Origin: Isoetes taiwanensis
Lineage: Eukaryota; Streptophyta; Lycopodiopsida; Isoetales; Isoetaceae
DNA length: 64,000 nt
NCBI GenBank assembly: GCA_021234155.1
Contig: JAJEKV010000271.1
Span: forward strand, 126,001-190,000
Direction: 5' to 3'
The translations under genes were made by a program, and so were the position numbers. Shown here in pieces: positions 11,686 through 22,280 of the stretch. The notes below the pieces were generated by a model. It was not told where the DNA came from. It did not search any database and saw nothing but the letters and a program-made list of their open reading frames with translations. Within the stretch, counting starts at the first letter, position 1; each line of letters begins with the position of its first letter.

Positions 11686-12328
11686 GCTGTGGGTGTAGAT
11701 GCATCGTAAATAAAAGTAGTTACCGATGATGAGATCACCTTCGTGTTCTCTAGGACGTGGTGTATTGTCAATGTCGGCATGACCGCGGATCGCTTCGAAA
11801 GCATGTAGTTGATAGGCCGCGTTCATCTCGGCTATAATGGAAACTTGACCATTCCTTATGCCGCAATGAATTGCGAACCATACGCATGATAGATTCCCTT
11901 ATAGATAGGGTTTTCTTTTATTTTCTTATAGGGGGTGGTCCCTTCAACCACAACTTAATTACTATCTATATATACTGATGTATTGACATGTGCGGGCGGT
12001 GAGATTGGTGATGCGTGACCTGCCCATGTATAGAGGGTTGCTGATGGCCCAAACTTCCGTGTGTTGCTTTCAAGAATTTGATGTTACTTGTGTGATGTTT
12101 GCTATTGGACTCCGGTCCTTGAAACTTTTATTGTCATAATCATGTGAAATGCACGTTGGTGCTTAAACAGTTATATGTTTTTTAAACTTAATTTCTTTTA
12201 CCTTCAGGAATAAGAAATTATTCTCATATTTTTTCTGTATAACTTACTATATTTTATATTACCAAGATGTTAGTCATGTTCTAACTAACCCCAATGCTGA
12301 GGACAGCATTATTTCTAAGGGGGGAGAA
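11686..12328 (+). other. 3' non-coding region and polypurine tract of chromovirus B, copy 1
   Basis: About 640 bp without a supported gene lie between the chromodomain stop and the next LTR-B start. The last 12 bases (aaggggggagaa, 12317-12328) form a polypurine tract abutting TGTGACG at 12329. Overlapping minus-strand frames here are shadows. Confidence 0.7.
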
Positions 12329-13887
12329 TGTGACGTTCCACGTATTTATACGGTGTACGTATAAATATACTGACACGTCACGGGCTATCATGGCTATAAA
12401 TATACGCCATCATGGGGGTATGTAGACTAACCCCAAAGGGTTAATTTAGCTATGCTAAATTAATAAGGGTTTAATTAAAGGTTAATTACCTATAATTAAG
12501 GGATAATTATCTAATTAACTTAATTAAGCTAATTAAGTTAGGCTAATTAATTAATTAGGAAGAGGACACCTGGTACAAAGACTGGGTGCTCATAAGTACG
12601 AAGATGCTCAACAATATTTGATCATGCTTGGAAAATGCCTTTAAAATATCTCTCATCCCACGGAAAATCCCCTCCAATTAGCAAATATGAAAAGGGGAAA
12701 CCCTTTGTTCAAATCTAGCATTGCCTAAGCTGTCTTCAGCAGAATCAGGAAATCAAACTTGGCCTACCTGTGGTACTACCCATTCATGTGAATCCAACAG
12801 GCCAGGATCAGCAAGTATTATCTGCATCACTATCTGTGCCTCAATCGCAAGAATTCCAACTGGAATACATGATGTGACTAGTGTGGCAAGTCGCGTGTTT
12901 GTAAGCCAATATGCTTTTATGGTATGACTAGAAAAAATGCCCAGTGTTGCTGGGCTTTTCCTCGGGCATAAGTAAAAAAGTAAATATAAATATTAGATTT
13001 AACTTAAAATATCTATAGGCAAAAGTATTTTATGGTCTTGAAGGCACTTGCAGAGTCTAGAGGAATCCTGAAAGAATCCATAAGATACTCAGTTTGAAAG
13101 AGGGCCGAAGTTAGTTGCGTGTTAAAACTAATGCAAAAACTAAAGCATGGTTTTGACCATTCCATACAATGTGGGCAAATAATAGAAGACACTTTTTAAG
13201 ATGATTATATAAACTCGACGTTGGCAAGGCACACAATTCTCACATTGAAGGCATTCTTCCACTTTCTAAAGTATAAATTGAACATTATGTTTCTTGTTGA
13301 TCTATTATTGACAAGTTTAGCTAAGCCTCGTGCAAGTTGAGCATTGTTTATACATTTCCCTTGTTTTTTCTTCATGACAGTTGCAAATAAATGCTTTGCA
13401 CATTCATGCATAAACAATTAAGAACTTGTACATAACGACTAACGGGTCATTAGTTAAACATCTAGACGTCCAGTCGTTAAACATTTAGATTGTGCCATGT
13501 GAAGCACCTCCATGGCCTCAACAATCTTTGATTTATGATCATCTAGAGACTCAATAACATGCAAGACTTTAAATGGTCCATCTAAAAAGCATGTATTGAC
13601 TTTGCCTGGCAATCTAGTTGATGAGCCACTAATATATATAGCTGTTGTCCAAACATCTGGAAAATAGCTAGGGTCTTAAAATGCATTTCATATGCAACAA
13701 CTATTGTTTATTACAGGGAAGTATTGATCCATCAGAACTGTTAATATAGTCCCCATTATTTTGTGCGATAGTACATATTCTGTGCACCTGCCTGTATCAT
13801 TAGCTAAACATAAACACATGTCAGTAATTGAAAAGACAACCCATAGGAGTGAGGTCCAAATCCTTTGCTTGATCTTGATGGGCTGGC
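12329..13887 (+). repeat. LTR-like module of chromovirus B, copy 2
   Basis: It begins TGTGACGTTCC right after a textbook polypurine tract. The first part contains an inverted repeat (acgtatttatac / gtacgtataaat) and an AT-rich palindromic block at about 12440-12560. It then contains an exon-like minus-strand segment. It ends where chromovirus A RT text (FFRQQVAYLGHIL) begins. No tRNA-type primer site follows. Copy 3 loses similarity at the same place, which suggests a true module boundary. Confidence 0.65.
13205..13675 (-). pseudogene. Captured exon-like reading frames inside LTR-B module, copy 2
   Basis: Two minus-strand open pieces lie here. One (13675-13454, stop to stop, about 73 codons) includes SYFPDVWTTAIYISGS, RLPGKVNTCFLDGPFKVLHV and EAMEVLHMAQSK. 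The other (13417-13205) includes MKKKQGKCINNAQLARGLAK and MFNLYFRKWKNAF. Their amino-acid composition looks coding and does not resemble gag, pol or env. I do not recognise the family. The layout would fit exons of a host gene captured by the retrotransposon, but that is inference. Confidence 0.4.
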
Positions 13888-14710
13888 TTTCTTTAGACAA
13901 CAGGTGGCTTATTTGGGGCACATTCTTTCTGGCGAAAGTGTGTCATCCGATCCCTCCAAGGTGGCTCCCACCAGAGAATGCTTTGGAGTTACGAAGTTTT
14001 CTGGGATTAGCAACGTACTACCGTAAATTCGTACCCAAATTCTCTAAAGTTATTGCTCCTCTCACTGATCTTTTGAAAAAAGATCACGATTTTGTGTGGG
14101 GAGAGAGAGCAACAAGAGGCGTTTCGTCGCATTAAGGACTTGCTAGTAAGCAGTCCTGTGTTAAATGTGCCAGATTTGAATCAGGCATTCGAGGTCTATA
14201 CCGATGCTTGCGGGCAAGCGTTGGGGGCAGTATTGATGCGGCAGGACCACGTAGTGGCTTATGAAGGTCGGAAACTAAGTCCTGTGGAAGAGCAAGAGGG
14301 TTTGCATTTCTATAAGGGAAGGATTATGTTCCTTCAAGTGGGGACCTTAGGGAGTCAATTCTACATGAGCACCATGACACTGGGCATGGAGGTGAATGGA
14401 AGACGTATGTGTTGGTAAAGAGGTTCTACTACTGGCCAGAGTTGCAAGATCAAGTCAAGGACTTGGTAAGTCACTGCTTGGTGTGTCAAGCGGTGAAGGT
14501 GGATCATGGGAAAACTCCGGGATTGTTATAGCCCCTCCCTATACCAAATGAACGCTGAAAAAGCGTGAGTATGGACTTTATAGTCGCATTACCTAGAACT
14601 GCTAGGCAACATACACAAAGTTTGGTAGTAGTGGATCGGCTAACCAAGTATGCTAAGTTTATAGCATTAAAAAGGGAGGCTACGGGACATGACGTAGCAG
14701 TTGCCGATAT
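13888..14710 (+). pseudogene. Chromovirus A: RT end, RNase H, integrase N-terminus (copy 2)
   Basis: The text starts at FFRQQVAYLGHILSGESV, the RT segment just after the thumb. It continues with SFLGLATYYRKFVPKFSKV, the RNase H start (FEVYTDACGQALGAVLM) and, after a deletion of most of RNase H, the integrase zinc region (KRFYYWPELQDQVKDL, CLVCQAVKVDHGKTPG). The core beginning (MDFIVALPRTARQHTQ) leads to the CACTA insertion site after VADIT. A stop and frameshifts interrupt it. TAT at 14708-14710 is the left CACTA target duplication. Confidence 0.85.
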
Positions 14711-15459
14711 CACTACTACAGAATAGGCAGTTTGCGACGTCGTTTGCGACGTCTTAGCGACGTAACAAGGACATCAAACGTCGCATGCACATGCTTTAAT
14801 AACGTTTCTTTCGTCGCCAAATGGCGTCGCAGGTGGATTCGTCGCGGTAGCGGCGTCCGTTACGTTACATGTGCGGCGTCCCGTCGCCGCGTGCAATGTA
14901 TTAGCGGCGTCATGGACGTCTCAAATATGTACAAAATATGTCCTTATGACGTTTTACAGACGTCGCTCATATGTTGCTAAGACGTACATATATGTGCGCC
15001 CAAAATGTTTTTTCGTGAACTTGAACCCCTAACCTCTGGCTAACAAACCTGAGGCCTTACCAACATCTCAATAACTCATATTTGTATTTATTCTATGTTT
15101 ATTCTTTAAGTCGCAATGAGATGTTGCAATTGTGACATTTCACGTTGTAATGACGTTGGACTTGCGACGTGATACGTCGCTAGTGTGACGTGGCACGTAG
15201 TAGGCCATTGCGACGTCAGCCGGGCGTTCAAGCTGTGACGTCGGCGGCTCTGCGGCGTTTTTGAATTTTTGTGCAGCGTCATAGGAGCGTGCCGATTTTT
15301 GCCATTTACAGCGTCGATTAGGCGTTCCAAGCTGCTACTGACGATGGGACGTTCTATTTGCGACGTCGTTTAAATTTTGTGCGACGTCATGGGAACGTAC
15401 GCGATTTTTGCGACGCGAGCGTTTCATATACGTCGCAAACAACCCATCCTCTAGTAGTG
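14711..15459. mobile_element. Non-autonomous CACTA element inserted in chromovirus A integrase, copy 2
   Basis: The 749-bp element begins CACTACTACAGAA and ends CTAGTAGTG, with TAT direct repeats on both sides (14708-14710 and 15460-15462). Subterminal regions carry many GCGACGTC and GTCGC motifs in both orientations, the usual transposase-binding layout of CACTA elements. It encodes no transposase. The sequences immediately before and after join into uninterrupted integrase text, so this is a simple insertion that preceded the 12-kb duplication. Confidence 0.88.
15013..15085 (-). other. tRNA-like (box A / box B) segment inside the CACTA element
   Basis: On the minus strand the text tggtaaggcc is followed about 30 bases later by aggggttcaagttc. 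These resemble pol III box A and box B spacing and the T-arm of a tRNA. There is no full cloverleaf or acceptor stem that I can pair. It may be a SINE head or a tRNA relic carried by the transposon. A copy lies at about 2980-3050. Confidence 0.35.
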
Positions 15460-16324
15460 TATGCAACACATATTTCCAACCTTCGGACTTCCCTTGTCCA
15501 TTGTAAGTGATCGGGACACTAAGTTCACGGGTCACCGGAAGATCTCATGAAAGGATTGAGGATCCGGTTATACATGAGTAGTGGAACAGACGGACAGGCA
15601 AACTGAGTGCATAAACATGATCCTAGAGGATACGTTGCGAAGTTTTGTCCACGAGAAGCAGTCTAGGTGGGAAGATTATTTACCCTATCTAGAGTTCGCT
15701 TATAATAATAGCCATCATACGGGAATTCGGATGACTCCCTTTGTGGCTATGATGGGCCAAAATCCAAGGGCTTATTCAGATGTACATAAGTACCTCCGAA
15801 CTGAAGTTCCAGTACACATGCTCCATGATATGGATGCAATCCTGCGGCAATGCAAGCAAGCTTTACGGAAAGCTCTAACCAGCATAGACATGATATCTCT
15901 TATGCAGAAGGTGATTATGTTTTCTTACGGGTTGTTTATCCTTCGACACTAAGAATGAACACTTTACGGCCTTTAACTAAGGGTCGGGTGCCCAAACTTA
16001 CTCCGCGGTATGCTGGACCTTTTAGGATTACTAAAAGGATCGAGGAAACAGCGTACGAGTTGAACTTACCACAGGAAGTAGGGATCCATCCTGTGTTTTA
16101 TGTAAGTCAGCTACAAAGGGCTATACTGGATACCACTAATGTGGTTAGTTGTCTTAAACTCCTCTGTAACGCCAGAACGTCTTTTGGATAAAAGAGTTCG
16201 GCAGCTGCGCAATAGAGATTTGGTAGAACATCTGATTAAGTGGCAGGACCAGTCTCTTGAGGATGCCACCTGGGAGACGGAGGAATTTGTGCAGCAGTTC
16301 CCTCATCTAAAGGATCAACCTTGA
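15460..16324 (+). pseudogene. Chromovirus A: integrase core, C-terminus, chromodomain (copy 2)
   Basis: The frame resumes with FPTFGLPLSIVSDRDTKFTG. It continues with the Glu-bearing segment (the canonical TDGQTE is rewritten as TDRQTE by an indel), LPYLEFAYNNSHHTGIRM, the barrel (PRYAGPFRITKRIEETAY, HPVFYVSQLQ) and the chromodomain (LVEHLIKWQDQSLEDATWE). It ends with TGA at 16322-16324. Frame changes near 15900 and 16170 separate the parts. It is followed by a polypurine tract at 16336-16352. Confidence 0.85.
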
Positions 16325-16352
16325 GGGCAAGGTCCAAAAGGAGGGGGAGGAA

Positions 16353-16536
16353 TGTTACAGGTGCTCCCAAGGGCATAGCCGGAATCGGGCCCTTGACGGA
16401 CGTCCATGAGCAGGGGATATTGTTGGTCGCAATTGCCGGGCAGTTGTGATTTAATGGCCATGTTGACTATAATCAGTCTATGGTGACGGAATGCGGGATA
16501 AGTGGTAATAATTGCTAGCGACGAATAATGGATCGC
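16353..16536 (+). repeat. Truncated 3' LTR of chromovirus A, copy 2
   Basis: It starts TGTTACAGG immediately after aaaaggagggggaggaa. It is cut after 184 bp by the terminal TG of the copia LTR. Confidence 0.65.
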
Positions 16537-16885
16537 TGATAGAACTAGTGCAAAACCAGCACAAACCCCGCAAGATCAACTCAAGAGATAGAATAGAAGA
16601 ACAAGAATAACTCTATTGAGAAAAGCAATATGAAATACAATCTCTACTCGAGAGCATTGCATAGTACATAGCGTAAATCAATATATACAACCGGTGAGAC
16701 TAAGAATAGTAGTCTGGATTTTAACCACCGATCCACTAATTATGGCGATTTAAGGTCGGTGCTCAACAATGACAAAGTCTTTATACATTACATTTCAGCA
16801 CCTTCGGACTTTATGTGCTAAGTCTTTGAACCACTTCTTGTTTCAAAGCATATTATGCTTAGTCAAGCATATTTATATTCCAACA
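16537..16885 (-). repeat. 3' LTR of the minus-strand copia element, copy 2
   Basis: The 349-bp LTR runs TGATAGAACTAG...ATATTCCAACA on the plus strand. It is followed by ctctccctta, which is the copia polypurine tract read on the minus strand. Confidence 0.78.
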
Positions 16886-17898
16886 CTCTCCCTTAAATGT
16901 TCTTGACTAAGCGTGAAGAAAATCATTTGAAACTAAGGTAATCCTTCTCTCCCTTCAAATTTGCAATTTCTTCATTGCCCAAGCTCTCCTTCACATTGAC
17001 GAACTTAGATCCAACTAATGGTTTGGTAAAGCCATCAGCAAACTGATCCTATAAGGAGCAATGAACAAGTTGAGAAGATCCCATTTGGATCTGCTCACGG
17101 ACAAACCACAAATGGGTGTCAAGGTGTTTTGTCTTTGGGTGGTACTTAGCATCCTTGGCAAGATAGATGGTACTTGTGTTGTCACACAATATAACAGCCG
17201 AGGATGGAGGTACCCGCAGATCTGTCCACAAATGTTTAAGCCACAACAATTCACGCATCCCAACACCGAAAGTGCTTTGAATTACGCCTCCGTGGTCTTT
17301 GATTGACAACGTAGATTTGTCTTTTGGACAACCATGTCAGCACGTTAGGCCCTATGAATGTGACCATCCCTGTTATGAACCTCCTGCTATCATGACAATT
17401 AGCATGATCTGCATCAACAAAGACTTTCAGCTGGAAATCAGAGGACCTCTGATAAAAGAGACCTTCCTGTGAAGTCCCCTTCAGATATGCCGTGAGTCTT
17501 TTAGCGACCTTCTAGTGCATTTGCACGGGATTGCTCATGAATCGCTTTTTAGCACTCCCACAACAAAAGAGATATCAGGTCTAGTGGACCGTGAGATATA
17601 TCAACGCCCTACCAAGCCGATAGAGTGTGGGATCACACTCCTCACCATCGAAATCAAGCTCAAGCCTTGCGCTGGATCAAAAGGACTTGCCACGACCTTG
17701 CAATCTTGCATACGATCTTTCTTTGTAACATTTCTTTGATATATTTTTGCTGAGAAAGATAGATGCCATCTGAGTGCTGCCACACTTCTACACCTAAACA
17801 GTAATGCATAAGGCCAAGGTCAGTCATCTCGAAGGACGAAGATAATTGCAACTTCAATGTAGAAATCAGCACATCAGCATCTGTGGCACAGGATGATC
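16886..17898 (-). pseudogene. Copia RNase H and RT C-terminal half, copy 2
   Basis: On the minus strand, 17902-17660 encodes GSSCATDADVLISTLKLQL and EMTDLGLMHYCLGVEVWQ, the RT segment that normally follows the YVDD box. The segment 17309-17049 encodes the RNase H end (LLWLKHLWTDLRVPPSSAV, CDNTSTIYLAKDAKYHP, HLDTHLWFVREQ). The YRSLVGALIYLTVTRPDIS segment survives better in copy 1. Frameshifts lie at CTG/CAG sites. The catalytic YVDD itself coincides with the inversion breakpoint and is not readable. Confidence 0.87.
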
Positions 17899-18813
17899 CC
17901 AATCCTGCTCGCCCTATAGTCCATGAGCAGGTTGGTTCCTTTCAAGGGGAGTCCAGCACACATGAAGGTACTGTTGCACCTGATCGGCACTGTTTCAAAG
18001 CACCTATTGTAGCACCTTTGCTATACCTCCCTGTTGTTGATCCTAGGGAGATCAAAGACGCGTCTTAAGGAGAAACAAATTGTTGCAGAACCGGTTGCAG
18101 CACCTGTTGTACCTGTTGTTGAACCTAGGAGATCAGCACGTCTGATGGAGAAACAGGAGAAGTCTAATGGATCATGTAACCTTGCCTTAATGGCAAAGGT
18201 TCAGGATCATGTTGATCCACACACCTTTCATGAAGCATCTAGTGATCCGCAGTGGCAGCATGCAATGGAAGAAGAATACTCTCAATTCTTTGAAAAAGCA
18301 AGGCACATGGGAATTGGTTGAACTTCCGGCCCGATAAGCAAGTTGTTGGCTGTAAATGGGTGTTTAAAACCAAATTTCATGCTGATGGGGGATGTCAAAG
18401 CACAAAGCTAGATTTGTAGCCAAGGGTTTTTTCTTGCGCAGAAAAAAGGCTTAGATTATGATGAAGTCTTTGCTCCCGTAGCGAATGTCCACTATTAGAT
18501 CGAGTTATAGTCATTCTTTGCGATGAAAGGTTGGTTAATGTTTCAAATGGACATTAAGTCTGCTTTTTTGAATGGTGATTTGGAGGAAGAGGTCTATATG
18601 ACTCAACCTCCAGGATTTGTTGTTCAAGGGAAGGAGCAGCTAGTTTGTCATTTGAAGAAAAGCATTTATGGCTTGAAGCAGGCTCCAAGATGTTGGCATA
18701 CAAAAATTAATGCTTTCTTTCTTGAGCAGGGGTTCAGTAGAAGTGCAGCAGACCCCAATCTTTATTACAAATCACATGAAGGCCGAATGTGCATTGTGGT
18801 TTTGTATGGATTT
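17899..18813 (+). pseudogene. Inverted internal segment of copia (integrase-RT linker and RT N-terminal half), copy 2
   Basis: Plus-strand reading frames encode the proline-rich linker (PNPARPIVHEQVGSF), RRSARLMEKQEKSNGSCN, the RT start (TWELVE, GCKWVFKTKFHADG, KHKARFVAKGF, KKGLDYDEVFAPV) and the palm (MDIKSAFLNGDLEEEVYM, QPPGFVVQGKEQLVC, SIYGLKQAPRCWHTKINAF). Both neighbours are the same element on the minus strand. The junctions carry gatgatc (17892-17898) and gatcatc (18814-18820). The segment order fits a single inversion of about 0.92 kb. Confidence 0.88.
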
Positions 18814-20098
18814 GATCATCTGGAGAAACCACTAGAGAGGGAGAGAAAGGTCTACCAGCAGCTGCTATCAGATCTCCAACATCCAAGCTGCTGTCATTGT
18901 GAACTGCAGGAGAATCACTTGAAGAGATACCATCATACACAGCATCTTCAACGAACTGAACTGACCTGCTTACAATAACCTGCTTGTTGGAAGGATCGTA
19001 CAGCTTGTAACCTTTCTGATTTTCTGGATACCCAATGAATATGGCTTTGACAACCCTAGGTATGGAAGCATAAGCCAAGCATCCAAACAACCTCAAATGA
19101 GACAACCTGGTTTCATTCTCCAAAACGCTTCATAAGGAGTCACATCCTGGACTGCCTTAGTAGGCGACCTATTTGCCAAATATGCTGATGTCACTACTGC
19201 CTCTCCCCAAAAAGATTCAGGCAGTTGCTTGTGACTCATCATAGATCTTGCCAAATCAAGTAAAGATCTATTCCTCCTTTCAGCTACACCATTTTATGGA
19301 TGAGCATAAGGAATGATTAACTGTCTTTCAATACCTTCTTCCATGAGAAACTCATCAAAGGCATTAGAAACATATTCACCTCCATTGTCACTTCTCAACT
19401 TTTTTATTACTAACCCTGTCTGCTTTTCGACTGCTGCTTTGAAGGCCTTGAACTTGCCAAGCACCTCATATTTGCAGTGCAAAGTATACACCCAAGTGTA
19501 CCTACTGAAATCATCAATCAGGGTCAAGAAATATCTCTTTCCACCTAGTGAAACATCAGGCATATAGCACAAATCAGAATGCAGCAGCTCAAGAGGTTGA
19601 GTTGCTCGATGAATAGCCTGCTGTGGAAAAGGCTGTTGAGGTCCGAGATGGCATGCAGCACACTCAAGCTTGACACATTTCAGAAAGGAAATACCTGTAA
19701 CCATCTTGTTCTTGTACAAAGCATGTACAACAGTGCCTCCAACATGACCAAAACGAGCATGCCACAGATGCTCAGCAGTCAAATCAGCACATAGAAGACT
19801 ATGTTCAGTCTTATGAACTGAACCATTAAAGACATACAAGCCATTCTGCAGCGTCCACTGCGCCATGAACTGCAGACTTTTCAAGTCAATGCCTTCAAGT
19901 GGATTCCTGCCCAGCAGATAGGCTTTGCCATTTTCGAGAACAATGTGATGGCTTGCTTTATCAAATTCAGTAGCAGACATGATATTAGACTGTAATCCGG
20001 GAGCAAACATGACATTCCTCACCTTACTAACTACATCACGTCCATGCAATTGAAAAGCTACAATCCTTTCCTGTGATAGGAAGAGAATATCCATCACC
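18814..20098 (-). pseudogene. Copia GAG-preintegrase and integrase, copy 2
   Basis: The minus-strand frame 20112-19294 (272 codons) holds the GAG-preintegrase/HHCC region (HLWHARFGHVGGTVVHALY, LECAACHLGPQQPFP) and the core with LLHSDLCYMPDVSLGG (Asp), LRSDNGGEYVSNAF (Asp) and IPYAHP followed by a stop in place of Gln before NGVAERRN (Glu). The text then continues (LPESFWGEAVVTSAYLANR) and, after a frameshift, ends with LRLFGCLAYASI, KAIFIGYPENQKGYKLYDP and a Ser-rich linker. CAA to TAA at the stop is shared with copy 1, so it predates the duplication. Gag and the protease active site are missing. Confidence 0.9.
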
Positions 20099-20791
20099 CA
20101 TCGCGGGCACATGATGCATAACTGCCCTTATGTCACACAAACTGCTCAGCTGGCCATGGCCGACCTCGACTGGGACGATCTCGAGTCTTCACCACCTGTT
20201 GACGAGGAGGCCCACGAGTACATTCACGGTGCGTCTCATATTTTTGCAGCTATTGAAACCGGCAATGCTGAAAGTCAGCCTGCCGTTATTTCTGCTATAG
20301 GCCAGGTAGGCAGTAAACCTTTTGTTATTCTTATGGATACGAGTAGTACCCATAATTTTGCTTCTCCCAGAATGGCCCAGGTCTTGAAACTTGAGACCTT
20401 GAGATCCAGACCGAGACCAGTGATCTTAGCCAGTGGTAAGATCAGACATACACATGGCCGTCGCATTAACCTCAATATGCAGTTGCCAGGCGCACCAGTT
20501 GCATTAGGTGCCGAGCTAATGGACATTGGCAAATATGATCTTATTGTCGGCATGGAATTCTTGGCCTCTGCTAAAGCCAATATAGACTGCGAGAAACGGG
20601 AAGTGACTTTCAACGCAGCTAATGGAGCCCGAGTAACTATTAAAGGTGATCCATTAAACCCAATTATGCAGTCCATGTCTATCAGGCAGTTAGATAAGGC
20701 TATACGCAAGGATAAGATACTTTGCGTTATCAGACTTGCCTTCGTTGAGTCGGATGCAAAACAGAAGGAAGTAATGGATGCATTGCCATAA
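20099..20791 (+). CDS. Chromovirus B gag C-terminus and aspartic protease, copy 2
   Basis: The 226-codon open frame (first Met at 20111) follows half a CCHC knuckle (RGHMMHNC) at the junction with copia. It then has an acidic linker and the retropepsin domain: FVILMDTSSTHNFASP around residue 76, LNMQLPGAPVALG, and DLIVGMEFLASAKANIDC. The canonical active-site triplet is D-S/T-G; here it reads D-T-S, in both copies. That would normally abolish or weaken the enzyme. The frame ends at TAA 20789, just before the RT-leading segment. Confidence 0.85.
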   Translation, partial: HRGHMMHNCPYVTQTAQLAMADLDWDDLESSPPVDEEAHEYIHGASHIFAAIETGNAESQPAVISAIGQVGSKPFVILMDTSSTHNFASPRMAQVLKLETLRSRPRPVILASGKIRHTHGRRINLNMQLPGAPVALGAELMDIGKYDLIVGMEFLASAKANIDCEKREVTFNAANGARVTIKGDPLNPIMQSMSIRQLDKAIRKDKILCVIRLAFVESDAKQKEVMDALP

Positions 20792-22280
20792 AACATTGCT
20801 AGTCTTCTCCGAGAATTTAAGGATCTTTTTCCAGATGAGATCCAGAAACTTCCTCCTTTCAGAGGGGTGGAATGTGAAATAGCTTTGGAGCTGGGTACTA
20901 AGCCTACCAGTAAGGCGCCATACCGCATGAGTCCTCCCGAGTTGGCTGAGCTTAAGAAGCAACTCCAGGAGCTATTGAACCTAGGCTTCATTCGGCCTAG
21001 TGTTTCACCTTTTGGTGCTCCTATTCTTTTTGTTAAGAAAATGGATGGCTCCATGAGAATGTGCATTGACTATAGACAGCTCAACAAGCATACGATCAAG
21101 AATCGCTATGCTTTACCTAGAGCAGATGATCTTATGGACCAATTGCAAGGGGCCAAATACTTCTCAAAGATTGACTTACGCTCCGGGTATCATCAGATAA
21201 GAATTAAAGAGGAAGACATCCATAAATCTGCCTTTCGAACTAGATACGGGCATTAGGAATTTACAGTTATGCCTTTTGGTTTAACTAATGCCCCCGCAAC
21301 TTTTATGCGGATTGATGAATGATGTTTTCCGAGAATACTTGGATGATTGTATTGTTATTTTCTTTGACGACATTCTCATCTGATAAAACCCTTCAGGAGC
21401 ATGAGAGGCATCTTGGATGGCCTTCTGTAAACCGAGGCGTCACCAGCTCTTTGCAAAGTTCTCCAAGTGCAAATTTGCCACACCAAAGGTGGATTATTTG
21501 GGACATGTGATTTCAGCCGAGGGCATTGCCACAGATCCAGCAAAAATAGAGGCAGTCAAGGATTGGCCCATTCCAGGTAATGTTTCAGAGGTCCGGAGTT
21601 TTTTGGGATTGGCAGGATATTACCGGAAGTTTGTCAAGGATTTTGCCAAGATTGCAGCGCCTCTCACTGACCTTACAAAGCATGAGAAAGTCAAGGATTG
21701 GCTTGAACACTGGAAGGCAAAGGTCCAGGTAAGTTTTCAGAAACTTAAGGATGCCTTGACTTCAGCACCAGTCCTCACATTGCCAGACCCCGAGAAAGAT
21801 AAGTTAGTAGCAACAGATGCTAGTAAAATTGCTACTGGAGGAGTTCTAATGCAGGAGGGGAGGGTTATTGCGTATGATTCTAAGAAGATGAATGAAACCG
21901 AACAGTGATACCCTACCCATGATCAGGAATTGTTAGCAGTTGTACGCGCTTTGCGTATATGGAGACACTACCTTCTTGGTAGGAGATTCATGCTGGATAC
22001 GGATCACCAGAGTCTCCGTTATCTTTCTACCCAGCCAAATCTCAATCTCCATCAGAGAAGATGGATGGAGTTTCTTGAAGAGTATGATTTTGAGATTATG
22101 TATAATCCGGGTAAGCACAATGTGGTTGCGGATGCTTTGTCACGCCATCCCTTGGTAACCCGAACCCATTGTAATGCGATTTCCACGCTCACCAGTGAGT
22201 TCGGAAAACAAATAGGGCAGACCTTGGCCACAGATCCAGAATTCCATGAAGTATGGAACAGTTTGGCCAAGGAGGCCTGA
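20792..22280 (+). pseudogene. Chromovirus B reverse transcriptase and RNase H, copy 2
   Basis: RT motifs occur in order: [80 protein letters not shown], a stop in place of Tyr before EFTVMPFGL (TAG at about 21255), and the catalytic IVIFFDDILI. They are followed by [18 protein letters not shown] and [18 protein letters not shown]. RNase H follows with [18 protein letters not shown] and a TGA after NETEQ (CGA in copy 1). It continues with DHQSLRYLSTQPNLN and VVADALSRHPLV. Small indels break the frame near 21300 and 21410. Confidence 0.87.

Noticed and set aside
11117-11826. Long minus-strand frames across the chromovirus B integrase and chromodomain
   Set aside because: They are antisense shadows of a well-conserved plus-strand domain and have no recognisable motifs.
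15013-15085. Functional tRNA gene
   Set aside because: There are box-like motifs only; no acceptor stem or anticodon arm could be paired.
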